A DNA stretch of 35,619 bases, from positions 1 through 35,619 of the forward strand of contig JAHBWD010000079.1 of the NCBI GenBank assembly GCA_019637175.1, written 5' to 3'. Position 1 is the first letter of the stretch. Every line of letters begins with the position of its first letter. The position numbers were made by a program, and so were the translations under genes. The notes below the pieces were generated by a model, which saw only the letters and a program-made list of their open reading frames with translations, was not told where the DNA came from and did not search any database. The stretch comes from Labilithrix sp. (lineage in GTDB: Bacteria; Myxococcota_A; Polyangia; Polyangiales; Polyangiaceae). This document shows positions 15,255 to 24,151 of the stretch, piece by piece.

Positions 15255-15588
15255 GCGCGACTGTATTCCGAACAAAAGACGAGGGTCAACGACGATACCG
15301 CGTTTTTTTTGCGTGTTTCCATTATGGAACTGTGTTCGCGCGCTTAGATCGTTGGTGTGACAGAATATGTCACCCCTTCGAACGCGCGAAAGCGCCGCGA
15401 TCGCTTCGTCGATCACGCCGCTCGTCGTCTCGCCCGTCGCCCTTCCCCCGTCTCGTTCGACGGCCGCTGCGCGGGGCCCCTCAGCGCGACGATCGTCGCC
15501 CAGCGGAGGCGCCGGCGTCCAAATCTCGGCTCCATCTGCGGCTTGTTTGACGCGCGACGCGGGGACGTCTGCCTCCTTCCACCCCTTC
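15255..15588. promoter_or_regulatory. Divergent intergenic region, AT-rich patch with palindrome
   Basis: About 350 nt separate the MerR-like and hydrolase starts. The part nearest MerR (about 15255-15365) is much richer in A/T than the rest of the window and has a run of eight T at 15303-15310. It also has the palindrome TTCCATTATGGAA (15317-15329). That is a candidate operator for the adjacent regulator. The remainder shows no gene that I can support. Confidence 0.4.
15262..15289 (-). promoter_or_regulatory. Putative promoter of the MerR-like gene
   Basis: TTGACC (15289-15284), 16 nt, AATACA (15267-15262), then 7 nt to the GTG. It has the same -35 sequence as the purH promoter. The -10 is a poor consensus match. 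Confidence 0.4.
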
Positions 15589-15597
15589 TGGTATCTT
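15589..15597 (+). promoter_or_regulatory. Extended -10 (TGGTATCTT) for the hydrolase/ABC operon
   Basis: TG-G-TATCTT ends 6 nt before the GTG at 15604. No Shine-Dalgarno sequence or clear -35 is seen. The spacing suggests transcription starting at or next to the start codon. Confidence 0.45.
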
Positions 15598-15603
15598 CAC
15601 CGC

Positions 15604-16527
15604 GTGCTGGCGAAGGACTGCCTCCTGGCGAACGCCCGTGGATCCGCACGGGGCACGCGCATTCGCTTCGTCGAGGCCGGGTCGGGCCCGCCGCTCGTCC
15701 TCCTGCACGACAACCTCGCGAGCCACGAGACGTTCCTCGGCGCGATCGAGCGCCTCGCGATGTCGTTCCATGTGGTCGCGCCCGATCTGCCCGGCTTCGG
15801 CGCGAGCGAGAAGCCCGATCCCTCGGTGTACCCGTACGGCTACGACGCGTTCGCCGACTCGGTCTTCGATCTCGTCGCCTCGCTCGGCCTCGGGCGCGTG
15901 CACGTCTGCGGGCACGCCATGGGCGGGGGCGTCGCGCTCTCGCTCGCCGCGAGGCACCCGGCGCTCGTGCACAAGCTCGTGCTGGTCGACGCGCTCGTCT
16001 ACCCCGTCGACGAGCACGTGCTCGACCGCACCGGCCGCGTGCCCCTCGTGGGCGGCCTCCTCTGGCGCCAGCTCATGGGTCAGGCGCTCTTCCGTACGTT
16101 CGTCGAGGGCTCGGTCTACGCCGGCTCGAAGGGCGCGCCCGCCGGCAGGGTCGAGTCGCTCTACGCGTCATTCAATGCACCGGCCGCCCGTCAGGCCGCG
16201 CACGCGACGCTCGTCGCCAAGGCCGACACCCGGCCGCTCGTCGCCCACCTCCCGCGCGTCGCCTGCGAAACGCTCGTGCTCTGGGGCCGCGACGACAAGA
16301 TGGCGCCGATCGAGCACGGACGGCGACTTGCGCGCGAGCTCAAGGGTCGCTTCGAAGTCCTCGAGTGCGGGCGATGCCCGCCCGACGAGCAGCCCGCGGC
16401 CTTCGCCGACGTCGTGGCCTCGTTCCTGCAAAAAGCGGATCCCGACGCGCCGCGATCTTCGCGCTCGAGCACGCCTGCCTCTCAGCGCCCGAAGCCCGGC
16501 CGCGCACCTTCGTTTCACGACTCGTGA
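15604..16527 (+). CDS. Alpha/beta-hydrolase-fold protein with degenerate catalytic triad
   Basis: 307 aa with a clear alpha/beta-hydrolase fold: VLLHDNLAS (oxyanion region), VVAPDLPGFGASEKPD, a nucleophile elbow, and VLWGRDDKMAP holding the acid Asp230. The elbow reads GHAMGG, so Ala105 replaces the nucleophilic Ser. The usual GH-P near the C-terminus reads GRCPPDEQP, so Arg257 stands at the catalytic His. With two of three triad residues gone, ordinary ester or amide hydrolysis is unlikely. Ligand binding or a structural role is more probable, perhaps in sensing or delivering the peptide-like substrate of the transporter encoded next. GTG 15604 is chosen because the preceding residues look non-coding and an extended -10 ends 6 nt upstream. 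The stop overlaps the permease start (GTGA). Confidence 0.85.
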   Translation: MLAKDCLLANARGSARGTRIRFVEAGSGPPLVLLHDNLASHETFLGAIERLAMSFHVVAPDLPGFGASEKPDPSVYPYGYDAFADSVFDLVASLGLGRVHVCGHAMGGGVALSLAARHPALVHKLVLVDALVYPVDEHVLDRTGRVPLVGGLLWRQLMGQALFRTFVEGSVYAGSKGAPAGRVESLYASFNAPAARQAAHATLVAKADTRPLVAHLPRVACETLVLWGRDDKMAPIEHGRRLARELKGRFEVLECGRCPPDEQPAAFADVVASFLQKADPDAPRSSRSSTPASQRPKPGRAPSFHDS

Positions 16528-17363
16528 ACGCGCTCCGCCACAACCGGTCCACGCTCGCCGGCCTCGCCATCGTCGCCGCTCTCGTCGCCTTCGCCCTCGT
16601 CGCGCCCGCGCTCACGAGCCACGACCCCTACGCGAGCGAGTTCTCGAGCGGCGTCACGCCCGACCACCTCCCCGTCGGCCCGAACGGGACGTTCCTCCTC
16701 GGCACCGATCGACTCTTCCGCGACACGTTCTCGCGCCTCGCCGTCGCCGGGCGCATCTCGCTGTTCATCGGCCTCGCGGCGACGCTGCTCGCCACCGTCA
16801 TCGGCGCGCTCGTCGGCGTCGTCGCGGGCTGGTTCGAAGGACGCTGGATCGACGCGATCCTCATGCGCATCGTCGACGTCGGCCTCGCGTTTCCGTTCCT
16901 CCTCCTCGTCATGGCCATCGGCGCCGCTCTCGATCGAACGACACCGATCACGATCCTCCTCACGCTCGGCCTCACCGGGTGGCTCGGCACCGCGCGCCTC
17001 GTGCGCGCGAAGACGCTCCAGATCCGCCAGCTCGACTACGTGACCGCCTCGCGCGCGCTCGGGCAATCGACCGCGCGCATCCTCGTGCGGCACGTGCTGC
17101 CCAACGTTCGCGGGCCGCTCCTCGTGGTCGCGACCGTGTCGGTCGCGCAGATGATCCTCGCCGAGAGCATCCTCGCGTTCCTCGGCGCGGGCATCTCGCC
17201 GCCCACGCCGACGTGGGGCCACATGCTCTTCGAAGGCAAAGACTACTTCTCGACGTCCCCGTGGATGTCGCTCGCGCCGGGCCTCGCGATCATGGCGAGC
17301 GTCCTCGGCTTCAACCTCCTCGGCGAAGGCCTCCGCGATGCGTTCGATCCGCGCAAGCATTAG
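16524..17363 (+). CDS. Peptide/nickel-type ABC transporter permease (DppC-like)
   Basis: 279-aa inner-membrane permease. One N-terminal membrane segment (about 12-32) is followed by a periplasmic loop with FLLGTDRLFRDTFSRL, which is typical of DppC/OppC, and about five further segments. The coupling region DYVTASRALGQSTARILVRHVLPN (about 172-195) contacts the ATPase in this family. The GTG start overlaps the hydrolase stop and the end overlaps the next gene by 26 nt. It probably pairs with the DppB-like permease encoded at 18981. No ATPase gene is found in the window, so ATP-binding subunits must be encoded elsewhere or shared. Confidence 0.92.
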   Translation: MNALRHNRSTLAGLAIVAALVAFALVAPALTSHDPYASEFSSGVTPDHLPVGPNGTFLLGTDRLFRDTFSRLAVAGRISLFIGLAATLLATVIGALVGVVAGWFEGRWIDAILMRIVDVGLAFPFLLLVMAIGAALDRTTPITILLTLGLTGWLGTARLVRAKTLQIRQLDYVTASRALGQSTARILVRHVLPNVRGPLLVVATVSVAQMILAESILAFLGAGISPPTPTWGHMLFEGKDYFSTSPWMSLAPGLAIMASVLGFNLLGEGLRDAFDPRKH

Positions 17364-18984
17364 CGGCTCGGCCCTCGCGCTCGCGCTGGCGGCGTGCGAC
17401 TCCGGCGTGCCGGCGCCGATCCCGCGCGCGCACCCCGAGTCGAACGAGCCTCGCCGGGGCGGCACCGTCACGTCGGCGAGCTTCGGCGACATCCGCTTCA
17501 TCGATCCGGCGAACGTCGCCGACGGCCTCGTGCCGATGATCCTCCAGCAGATCTTCGCGGGCCTCGTCGACTTCGATCTCGACGGCAAGATCAAGCCCGA
17601 TCTCGCCGAGCGCTGGACGACCGAAGGCGACGGCCGGATCCATCGCTTCGTCCTCCGCCGGGGCGTCCGCTTCCACGACGGCGAAGAGGTCACCGCCGAC
17701 GACGTCAAGCGCTCGGTCGAGCGCGCGCTCCATCCGACCGCGCCGAACCCGTACGCGTCGTACTTCGCCGGCATCAAGGGCTTCGCCGACTTCACCGCGA
17801 AGAAGAAGGAGCACCTCGAGGGCGTCACCGTCGAGGGATCGCACGAGATCACGTTCACGCTCGACGATCCCGACTCGACGTTCCTTCCTCTGCTCGCGAT
17901 GCACATGCTCCGCCCCGTCTGTCGATCGGCGGGGAGCCGCTACGCCGACGGATGGCACCCGTGCGGCGCCGGGCCGTTCAAGCTCCCGCCGGGGGGCTGG
18001 GATCACGGGCGCGAGGTCCGCCTCGTTCGCCACGACGGCTACTGGCGAGCGGGCCTGCCCTATCTCGACGGCGCGCGCTTCCTCTTCCACGTCACCGTCA
18101 ACAGCCAGAAGCTCAAGTTCGCCCGCGGCGAACAAGACGTCCTCCGCGACTTCCTCGCCCCCGATCTCCTGAAGCTCCAGGCCGATCCGCGCTGGAAGCC
18201 CCACGCCGAGTACGAGATCGAGAAGCAGATCGGCGGCATCGCGATGAACGTCGAGATGGCGCCCTTCGACGACGTCGAGATCCGTCGCGCGGTGGCGGCG
18301 GCGATCGATCGCGAGCAGCTCCGCCTCATCCGCGCGGGCAACCTCCGGGCGGGAACGAAGCCGGTGCCGCCGGGCGTCGAGGGCTACGACGCGACGCTCG
18401 ATTGTCAGCGCTACGATCTCGACGCCGCGCTCGAGCACATGCGGCGCGCGGGCTACCCGTACGATCCGATCACGAAGACCGGCGGCTATCCCCACGTCGT
18501 TCCCTACCTCACGTACGCCGAGAGCCTCGACGAGGCGATGGCGCAGGTGTTCCAGCAGCAGCTCGCGAAGATCGGTATCCGCCTCGAGCTCCGCCTCACG
18601 AGCTACGCGACGCTCCTCGCGCTCCGCGGCCGCCGCAAGCAGGCCGCGATCGGCCCCGGCTTCTGGCAGCAAGACTACCCCGAGGCATCGACCTTCCTCG
18701 AGCCGCTCTTCCACGGGCGATCGATCAACGACGCAGACGCGAACAACTGGTCGTTCTACGAGAACGCGCGCTTCGACGAGCTCGTCGACCGCGCGCGCAA
18801 GGATCCCGACGTCGAGGTGCGCAGGACGTACTACCGCGAGGCCCAGCGGATCGTCTGCGATGAAGCGCCGTGGGCGTTCACGCACTTCTACCGGCACTAC
18901 ACGCAGTGGCAGCCGTACGTGCGCGACTTCCGCCCCCACCCGATGTGGACGATGGACCTCGCGCGCACGTGGGTCGATCGATGA
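17338..18984 (+). CDS. ABC transporter substrate-binding lipoprotein (family 5, peptide/nickel type)
   Basis: 548 aa. A signal peptide with lipobox ALAAC puts the lipid-modified Cys at residue 20, so it is a lipoprotein on the periplasmic side. The mature part is the SBP_bac_5 fold: GGTVTSASFGDIRFIDPAN, DLAERWTTEGDGRIHRFVLR and the family signature around RRGVRFHDGEEVTADDVKRS. A C-terminal lobe contains LRLTSYATLLALRG and GFWQQDYPEASTFLEPLFH. Oligopeptides are the usual ligands; the actual one is unknown. The ATG at 17338 lies inside the upstream permease gene (26-nt overlap) and gives a proper signal peptide. The end overlaps the DppB-like gene as ATGA. Confidence 0.93.
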   Translation: MRSIRASISGSALALALAACDSGVPAPIPRAHPESNEPRRGGTVTSASFGDIRFIDPANVADGLVPMILQQIFAGLVDFDLDGKIKPDLAERWTTEGDGRIHRFVLRRGVRFHDGEEVTADDVKRSVERALHPTAPNPYASYFAGIKGFADFTAKKKEHLEGVTVEGSHEITFTLDDPDSTFLPLLAMHMLRPVCRSAGSRYADGWHPCGAGPFKLPPGGWDHGREVRLVRHDGYWRAGLPYLDGARFLFHVTVNSQKLKFARGEQDVLRDFLAPDLLKLQADPRWKPHAEYEIEKQIGGIAMNVEMAPFDDVEIRRAVAAAIDREQLRLIRAGNLRAGTKPVPPGVEGYDATLDCQRYDLDAALEHMRRAGYPYDPITKTGGYPHVVPYLTYAESLDEAMAQVFQQQLAKIGIRLELRLTSYATLLALRGRRKQAAIGPGFWQQDYPEASTFLEPLFHGRSINDADANNWSFYENARFDELVDRARKDPDVEVRRTYYREAQRIVCDEAPWAFTHFYRHYTQWQPYVRDFRPHPMWTMDLARTWVDR

Positions 18985-19997
18985 TCGGCAAGCTCGCGCG
19001 GCGTCTCCTCTGGGGCCTCATCGTCGTCTGGGCGACGCTGAGCCTCGCCTTCGTCGTCAACAGCGTCTTGCCTTCGGACCCCGCGCGGATGGTGGCCGGG
19101 CCCCAGGCGCGGCCCGCGGAGGTCGAGAAGGTGCGAAAGCGCCTGTGGCTCGACCGCCCGCTTTATGTGCAATATGCACGCTTCATGAGCCGCTTCCTCC
19201 ACGTCGGCCCGGGCGAAGGCGCCGATCCCACGGCCGTGAAGGAGGAGCACGAGACCTGCGCCGCGCTCGGGTGGCGCGTTCATTTCGATCTGGGCAAGAG
19301 CTACCAGCAGCGCCGCCCCGTGCTCACGATCCTGCGCGAGCGCCTCCCGCGCACCGTGGCGCTGGCGATCGCCGCGGCGCTCGCCCAGGCCTCGATCGGC
19401 GTCGTCGTGGGCGTGCTCGCGGCCGTGCGAAAGCGCACCACGTTCGATCGCCTGGCCGTCTCCGCGAGCCTGCTCGGCGTGAGCGCGCCCACGTTCGTGA
19501 TCGGCCTCTTCTTCCAGTGGCTCTTCGCCTTTCGGCTGCGCCTCCTGCCCCTCGACGGCTTCGGCGACACGCTCGGCGATCACCTCGCGAGCATCGTGCT
19601 GCCGGCGCTGACGCTCGGCGTGTTCGGCGCGGCGTACTACACGCGCATGGTGCGCGACGAGATGATCGGCCAGCTCGGCGAAGACTACGTGCGCACCGCG
19701 CGCGCCAAGGGCCTCTCGCGGGCGTCCGCCGCGATCCGGCACGCGCTCCGCAACGCGCTCATGCCGATCGTCACCATCCTCGGCCTCGAGCTGGGCACGC
19801 TCGTCGGCGGCGCGATCGTGACCGAGTCGATCTTCCGCTGGCCGGGGATCGGCGCGCTCAGCGTCACCGCGATGCTCGATCGCGACGGCCCGCTCATCAT
19901 GGGGTGCGTGCTCGTCACTTCGGTGGCCGTCGTGCTCTCGACGATCGCGGTCGACCTCGCGTACGCGATCCTCGATCCGCGCGTCCGCCGCGACTGA
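18981..19997 (+). CDS. Peptide/nickel-type ABC transporter permease (DppB-like)
   Basis: 338-aa inner-membrane permease with six predicted segments. It starts MIGKLARRLLWGLIVVWATL, followed by NSVLPSDPARMVAG, the standard DppB opening. A periplasmic insertion (about 75-105, rich in charged residues and Cys) is longer than usual. The coupling loop is YVRTARAKGLSRASAAIRHALRNALMP, and TESIFRWPGIGAL is a further family hallmark. The start overlaps the lipoprotein stop as ATGA. It ends 4 nt from a convergent gene. With the DppC-like permease and the lipoprotein it makes the membrane and binding parts of an importer. Confidence 0.93.
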   Translation: MIGKLARRLLWGLIVVWATLSLAFVVNSVLPSDPARMVAGPQARPAEVEKVRKRLWLDRPLYVQYARFMSRFLHVGPGEGADPTAVKEEHETCAALGWRVHFDLGKSYQQRRPVLTILRERLPRTVALAIAAALAQASIGVVVGVLAAVRKRTTFDRLAVSASLLGVSAPTFVIGLFFQWLFAFRLRLLPLDGFGDTLGDHLASIVLPALTLGVFGAAYYTRMVRDEMIGQLGEDYVRTARAKGLSRASAAIRHALRNALMPIVTILGLELGTLVGGAIVTESIFRWPGIGALSVTAMLDRDGPLIMGCVLVTSVAVVLSTIAVDLAYAILDPRVRRD

Positions 19998-20004
19998 GTA
20001 CTCA
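19995..20004. repeat. Palindrome TGAGTACTCA joining two convergent stop codons
   Basis: Perfect 10-bp palindrome. Its first three bases are the stop of the permease gene and its last three, on the other strand, the stop of the receiver-TPR gene. It cannot fold without a loop and probably has no terminator function by itself. Confidence 0.4.
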
Positions 20005-22557
20005 CTCCGGCGGCAGGCCCGCGAGCGCGCGGCACTCGGCGACGCGCGGGCCCTGCGCCTTCTTCGCGCAGTTGCGATAGGCGTCGAGCGCGCGACCGCG
20101 CTGGCCGAGCGTGTGGTACGCGGCGCCGAGCGTGAGCCACGCCTCGGCGTTCGTCGGGTTCGACTGCGTCGCCTTGAGCGCGAGCTCGGCCGCCTTGTTG
20201 GCGCCGCGGGCGTCTTCCTTCTCGAGCGCCTTCTGCGCGTTGGCCGTCAGGCTGTCGGAGGTCGCGGCGCCTCCGTCGGGGATCGCCGCCGGCGGATCGG
20301 CTTGCGGACGCGACGCCGTCTCGGGCGTCCGCGGGGTCGTGGCGACCGGGTCGCCCGTGGTCGGCGCGGCGCCCGCGGGCTTGCCCGCGGGTCGCGTCGC
20401 GACGGCCGGGTGCGGCTCCGTCGCGACGATCGCGGTCGGCGCGGCGGGGATCGTGGGCTCCGGAGCGACCGGCGCGGTCGCGACCGTCGCCGGCGGAGGC
20501 GCCTCGCTCGAGAGCGGCGCGGCGCTCGTCGCGCCGGTGTTCGCCACCGCGGCGACGCCGGCGTCGCGCAGCGGCAAGCCGAGCTTCTCCGCGGTGTCGT
20601 GCTCTCCGCGATAGCTGTAACGTGCAACCAACGCGAGCGCGGCGAACGCCATCGTCACGGTCATCAAGGCGATGGCGACCGATCGGCCGCTCATCCGCCG
20701 CGAAGGTCGCGCCGCGTCGTGGACGGCGTCGTCATCCATCCACTGCGCCACGTGCGCCGGGCGATGGGAGCCGTGGAGGTAGGCGTCGTCCTCCTCTTCG
20801 TCTTCGCGAGGCGCGCTGTCGTCGTCGCGCCCCGCGTCGTCGTGCGAGGGCTGCCAGTCGACCGCGGGGTTCGCCTTGGCGAACACGAGCTGCGGTGCGC
20901 CCTCCGCCGGCTCGCTCGCGGCGTCGGCGATGGCCTCGCCCGCCGAGAGATCCTGCGGCAGCGCAGTGTCGTCGTAAGGATCGACCGCGTCGCCCTTGCC
21001 CGAGATCGGAGCGCTGCTCCCGACGACCACGATCGAGTCGCCGCGCATCGGCTCGGACTCTCGATCCGAAGAGGCCTGCGCGCCGTTCGACGCCTCGACC
21101 GGCGTCTCGCGCAGCATCGACGGCATCGGCTGCGTGCGCGAGCCGTCGCTCTCCGGCCGCTTCGACTCGGTCGACGTCTTGACGGTGTCGCGCGAGGGCG
21201 CCTGCGACTCCTTCGCGTCGAGCGCGACCTCGGGCCCGCCCTCCTTCGCTTCGCCCGCGACCGGCGCGATGGCCGGCAGGCGCAGCGTGCGCACCTCGCC
21301 CGACGCCGTGCGGATCGCCGCCGGCGTGTACGGCCGGTTCCGCGCGCGGCTCGCGGATCCGAGGCGCGGGGGCGCCGCCGTGATCGGCTGGCGTCCGGTC
21401 GGCACCGGCAGGGGCCGCGTCCGGTTCGGCACGGGCTCGCTCGCGGTGAGCTCTTGCACGAGCGGCGGGTCGATCGTCGTGGGCGTGGGCTCGATCGTCG
21501 GCGGCGGCGTCGCCGTCGGATCGATCACGACCGCCGGGTGCGCCGCGGGCACCGCCGGCGCGACCGGCACCACGTCCGCGGTGGGCGCGACGGACGCCGC
21601 AGGCTCGCCCGCCGGGATCAAGAGCCCCTCGAAGTAGAGCTTCGAGAGCGTCGTCAGCGTCGAGAGATCTTCGAACGGCGACTCGTCGACGACCTCCATC
21701 AACGTCCGGTGACCGTCGAGCAGGCGCAAGATCCCGTTGAGCTCGTCGGGGATCTCGCTCAGGCGATCGACGAGCTTCTGCGTGTCGACCTCGAAGCGCG
21801 ACGAGAGCGGAGGGAGCTGCTCGACGAGGCGGCCCCACTCGTCGGCGCGGCGCATGCCTTCCATCACGAGGAGCGACGTGGACGACTCGACGACCTCCTC
21901 GCGATCGACCGGCCCGAAGTCGACCTCGAAGTCGGCCTCGCTCCAGACGAGCATGCGATACACGGCCTCTTCGCCCCGGAGCGTGTCGACCTCGGCGTCG
22001 ACCATCCGGCCGTCTTTGAACCAGACGTAGCCCAGGCGGCTGCCGTTCTTGAACGTGATCGTCCCGCTCTTCTTCGAGATCTCGAACGTCTGAAGCAGAT
22101 CGATCACCGTCATGTCTTGGATCGATCCGGCGAAGCGCGACTTCATCGACAGAGGCGCGCGTTGATCCGACAGACGTTCTTGCGTTCGTCGCGCGAGGAC
22201 GACGTTCACGCGCGCGAGCAGCTCGCGCACGAAGATGGGCTTGGTGAGGTAATCTTCGACGCCGAGCTCGAGCCCGCGGATCTTGTCTTCGACCGAGCGC
22301 TGGCTCGCGAGGAAGATGATCGGGATCTGCGCCCACTCCGCGCGATCCTTCAAGCGACGGACGAGCTGATAACCGTCGATCTTCGGGAGCTTCGTGTCGC
22401 AGATGACGAGATCGGGCGACTGATGCTCGAGCGTGGCGAGCGCCTCCGCGCCGTCGTGAACGGACGTGACGTTGTAACCAGCCTTGCGCAGGCTGACCTC
22501 GAGGACCCGCAAGCTGCGCAGGTCGGCATCGACAAGGAGGACCTTCTTCTTCGCCAA
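20002..22557 (-). CDS. Receiver - PATAN (DUF4388) - transmembrane - TPR signalling protein
   Basis: 851 aa from the chosen TTG. The receiver domain (about 4-120) has an acidic pocket Asp10/Asp12, phospho-acceptor Asp54 (VICDTKLPKIDG) and Lys106 (LTKP), all intact. A PATAN/DUF4388 domain (about 140-215: FAGSIQDMTVIDLLQTFEISKKSGTI, GYVWFKDGRMVDAEV) and a helical domain (to about 320) follow. Next is about 300 residues of Pro/Ala/acid-rich linker. One membrane segment (SVAIALMTVTMAFAALALVA) leads to an Ala/Pro linker and TPR-like helices at the C-terminus (AEAWLTLGAAYHTLGQRGRALDAYRNCAK). The cytoplasmic receiver may thus be tethered to an envelope partner. TTG 22557 is chosen since receivers normally begin there (MAKKKVLLVD) and an ATG at 22635 would overlap the kinase gene. 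It is the last gene of the kinase operon. Confidence 0.85.
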   Translation of the reverse strand: MAKKKVLLVDADLRSLRVLEVSLRKAGYNVTSVHDGAEALATLEHQSPDLVICDTKLPKIDGYQLVRRLKDRAEWAQIPIIFLASQRSVEDKIRGLELGVEDYLTKPIFVRELLARVNVVLARRTQERLSDQRAPLSMKSRFAGSIQDMTVIDLLQTFEISKKSGTITFKNGSRLGYVWFKDGRMVDAEVDTLRGEEAVYRMLVWSEADFEVDFGPVDREEVVESSTSLLVMEGMRRADEWGRLVEQLPPLSSRFEVDTQKLVDRLSEIPDELNGILRLLDGHRTLMEVVDESPFEDLSTLTTLSKLYFEGLLIPAGEPAASVAPTADVVPVAPAVPAAHPAVVIDPTATPPPTIEPTPTTIDPPLVQELTASEPVPNRTRPLPVPTGRQPITAAPPRLGSASRARNRPYTPAAIRTASGEVRTLRLPAIAPVAGEAKEGGPEVALDAKESQAPSRDTVKTSTESKRPESDGSRTQPMPSMLRETPVEASNGAQASSDRESEPMRGDSIVVVGSSAPISGKGDAVDPYDDTALPQDLSAGEAIADAASEPAEGAPQLVFAKANPAVDWQPSHDDAGRDDDSAPREDEEEDDAYLHGSHRPAHVAQWMDDDAVHDAARPSRRMSGRSVAIALMTVTMAFAALALVARYSYRGEHDTAEKLGLPLRDAGVAAVANTGATSAAPLSSEAPPPATVATAPVAPEPTIPAAPTAIVATEPHPAVATRPAGKPAGAAPTTGDPVATTPRTPETASRPQADPPAAIPDGGAATSDSLTANAQKALEKEDARGANKAAELALKATQSNPTNAEAWLTLGAAYHTLGQRGRALDAYRNCAKKAQGPRVAECRALAGLPPE

Positions 22558-22606
22558 GTTCCGCCAGGAAGGATCCGCCCGGGACCCGTTCAGGTCAACG
22601 TTTCCG

Positions 22607-24151
22607 TCATTCCTTGCGCTTCCAAGGATCGGCAAAGTCTTCCGGATTTTTCGGCGGCGCGCGGGGCGCGGGCGGCGGAGGCGGCGGAGGCGGCTTCGGC
22701 TCGGCGGAGGGCCGCGGCCGGACCGCCGGAGCGGCCGGCGTTTTCGGCGGCGGAACGGCTGTGCTCGACGCGGCGGGCTCCGCGGTCGACGAGGGCTCGG
22801 GGGCCGCGGACGTCGCCGGCTCAGGCGGCGGCGCCGACGAGGGCGGCGCCGACGAGGGCGGCGCCGACGAGGGCGGCGCCGACACGCTCCCGATCGCGGA
22901 GGTGACCGGAGGAGAGTGCTTGTCTTCGAGCAGCGCGACGAGCCCGCCGCCCACCGCGATCGTCGCTGCGGCCGCGACGACGGCGACGACGACGATGCGT
23001 CGCCTGCGCGCGGCGTCTTCCTCCACGCGCCGGCGGACCGACCGCTGAATCCGATCGGCGGTGCTCATCTCGCGCGACAGGCTCAGCGCCTTCGCTTCGC
23101 TCGCGGCGCCGGGAGGCGCCTCCGACACGCGATCGTTCTCCGCGTGCGCGATCGCGGCGGCGAGCTCCGCCATCGATTGATACCGCGCGCCCGGCTCCTT
23201 CTCGAGCGCCTTCATCACGACGTCTTCGAGCTTGCCCAGCGGGACGGCGCTCGTGATCTGCTCGCTCGGCCGCGCCGGGCTCGCGAACATGTGCTTGGTG
23301 AGCACGCCCATGTACGTGTCGGCCTCGAAGGGCACGCTGCCGGTGAGCATCTCGTAGAGGAGCACGCCGAGCGAGTAGACGTCGGCGCGCGCGTCGACGG
23401 GCTGCCCGCTCGCCTGCTCCGGCGACATGTAATACGGCGTGCCGAACACGACGCCCGGGCGGGTGAGCTTGCTCGCGCCGACGATCTTGGCGGCGCCGAA
23501 GTCGACGATGCGAAGCTCGTCGGTCGCCGACGTCTTGCCCGAGGCCTTACCGACGAGGAAGACGTTCTCGGGCTTGAGATCGCGATGAACGACGCCGGCG
23601 GCGTGCGAGGCCGAGAGGGCCTCGGCGAGCTTCCGGCCCACATCCATCGCCTCGCGGGGCGGCAGAGGCCCGCGCGCGCGGATGCGCGTCGCCAGCGTCT
23701 CGCCGACGAGCAGCTCCATCACGAAGTACGGGATGCCGCTGTCGAGCGTGCCGAAATCGGTGATCGCGACGACGGACGGATGCTTGATCGCGGCGGTAGC
23801 GCGCGCCTCCTGGGTGAACCGCTCGGCGAGATCGGCGTCGGCGGCGAGATCGGCGCGCAGGACCTTCATCGCGAAGAATCGGTCGAGCGACATGTGGCGC
23901 ACCTTGTAGACGGTGCCCATGCCCCCCTCGCCGAGCGGCGAGACGACCTCGTAGCGCATGTCGACGACCGCGTTCGCCAGCGGATCGCGCGCCGGCTCCC
24001 ACGTGTCGGCCACGAGCGCGACGCCGTCGAACGGACAGAACGCGGCGTCGAGACCGAAGCGCGCGCTGCACTCGCGGCAGCGCTTCACCTTCACCGCGAG
24101 CTCGACGACGGTGTCCTTCGTCGTGCCCTCAGTCACCGTCATTCGAGGCAT
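22607..24151 (-). CDS. Membrane Ser/Thr protein kinase (Hanks type) with zinc-ribbon N-terminus
   Basis: 514 aa. The N-terminal CREC and FCPFDG (25-42) look like a zinc ribbon. The kinase domain at about 68-335 is complete: GEGGMGTV glycine loop (74-81), catalytic Lys96, HRDLKPEN (189-196), DFG (217-219), SPEQ and DVYSLGVLLYEMLTG. A membrane segment (about 386-408) is followed by an outside Ser/Pro/Ala-rich tail ending in a poly-Pro run. This is the usual bacterial eukaryote-like kinase plan, although no sensor domain is recognisable outside. ATG 24151 or the second ATG at 24142 may be used; both lie inside the preceding small gene. The neighbouring receiver-PATAN-TPR protein is a plausible partner. 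Regulation is probably from the promoter before the small gene. Confidence 0.93.
   Translation of the reverse strand: MPRMTVTEGTTKDTVVELAVKVKRCRECSARFGLDAAFCPFDGVALVADTWEPARDPLANAVVDMRYEVVSPLGEGGMGTVYKVRHMSLDRFFAMKVLRADLAADADLAERFTQEARATAAIKHPSVVAITDFGTLDSGIPYFVMELLVGETLATRIRARGPLPPREAMDVGRKLAEALSASHAAGVVHRDLKPENVFLVGKASGKTSATDELRIVDFGAAKIVGASKLTRPGVVFGTPYYMSPEQASGQPVDARADVYSLGVLLYEMLTGSVPFEADTYMGVLTKHMFASPARPSEQITSAVPLGKLEDVVMKALEKEPGARYQSMAELAAAIAHAENDRVSEAPPGAASEAKALSLSREMSTADRIQRSVRRRVEEDAARRRRIVVVAVVAAAATIAVGGGLVALLEDKHSPPVTSAIGSVSAPPSSAPPSSAPPSSAPPPEPATSAAPEPSSTAEPAASSTAVPPPKTPAAPAVRPRPSAEPKPPPPPPPPAPRAPPKNPEDFADPWKRKE
22831..22883 (-). repeat. 15-bp tandem repeat in the kinase tail
   Basis: Three and a half perfect copies of GCGCCGACGAGGGCG, encoding repeated SAPPS in the extracytoplasmic linker. 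Copy number may vary between strains. Confidence 0.85.

Noticed and set aside
15255..15416. N-terminal extension of the MerR-like protein to an ATG at 15416
   Set aside because: The extra 54 residues come from the AT-rich intergenic patch, look non-coding, and the promoter-like pair lies inside them.
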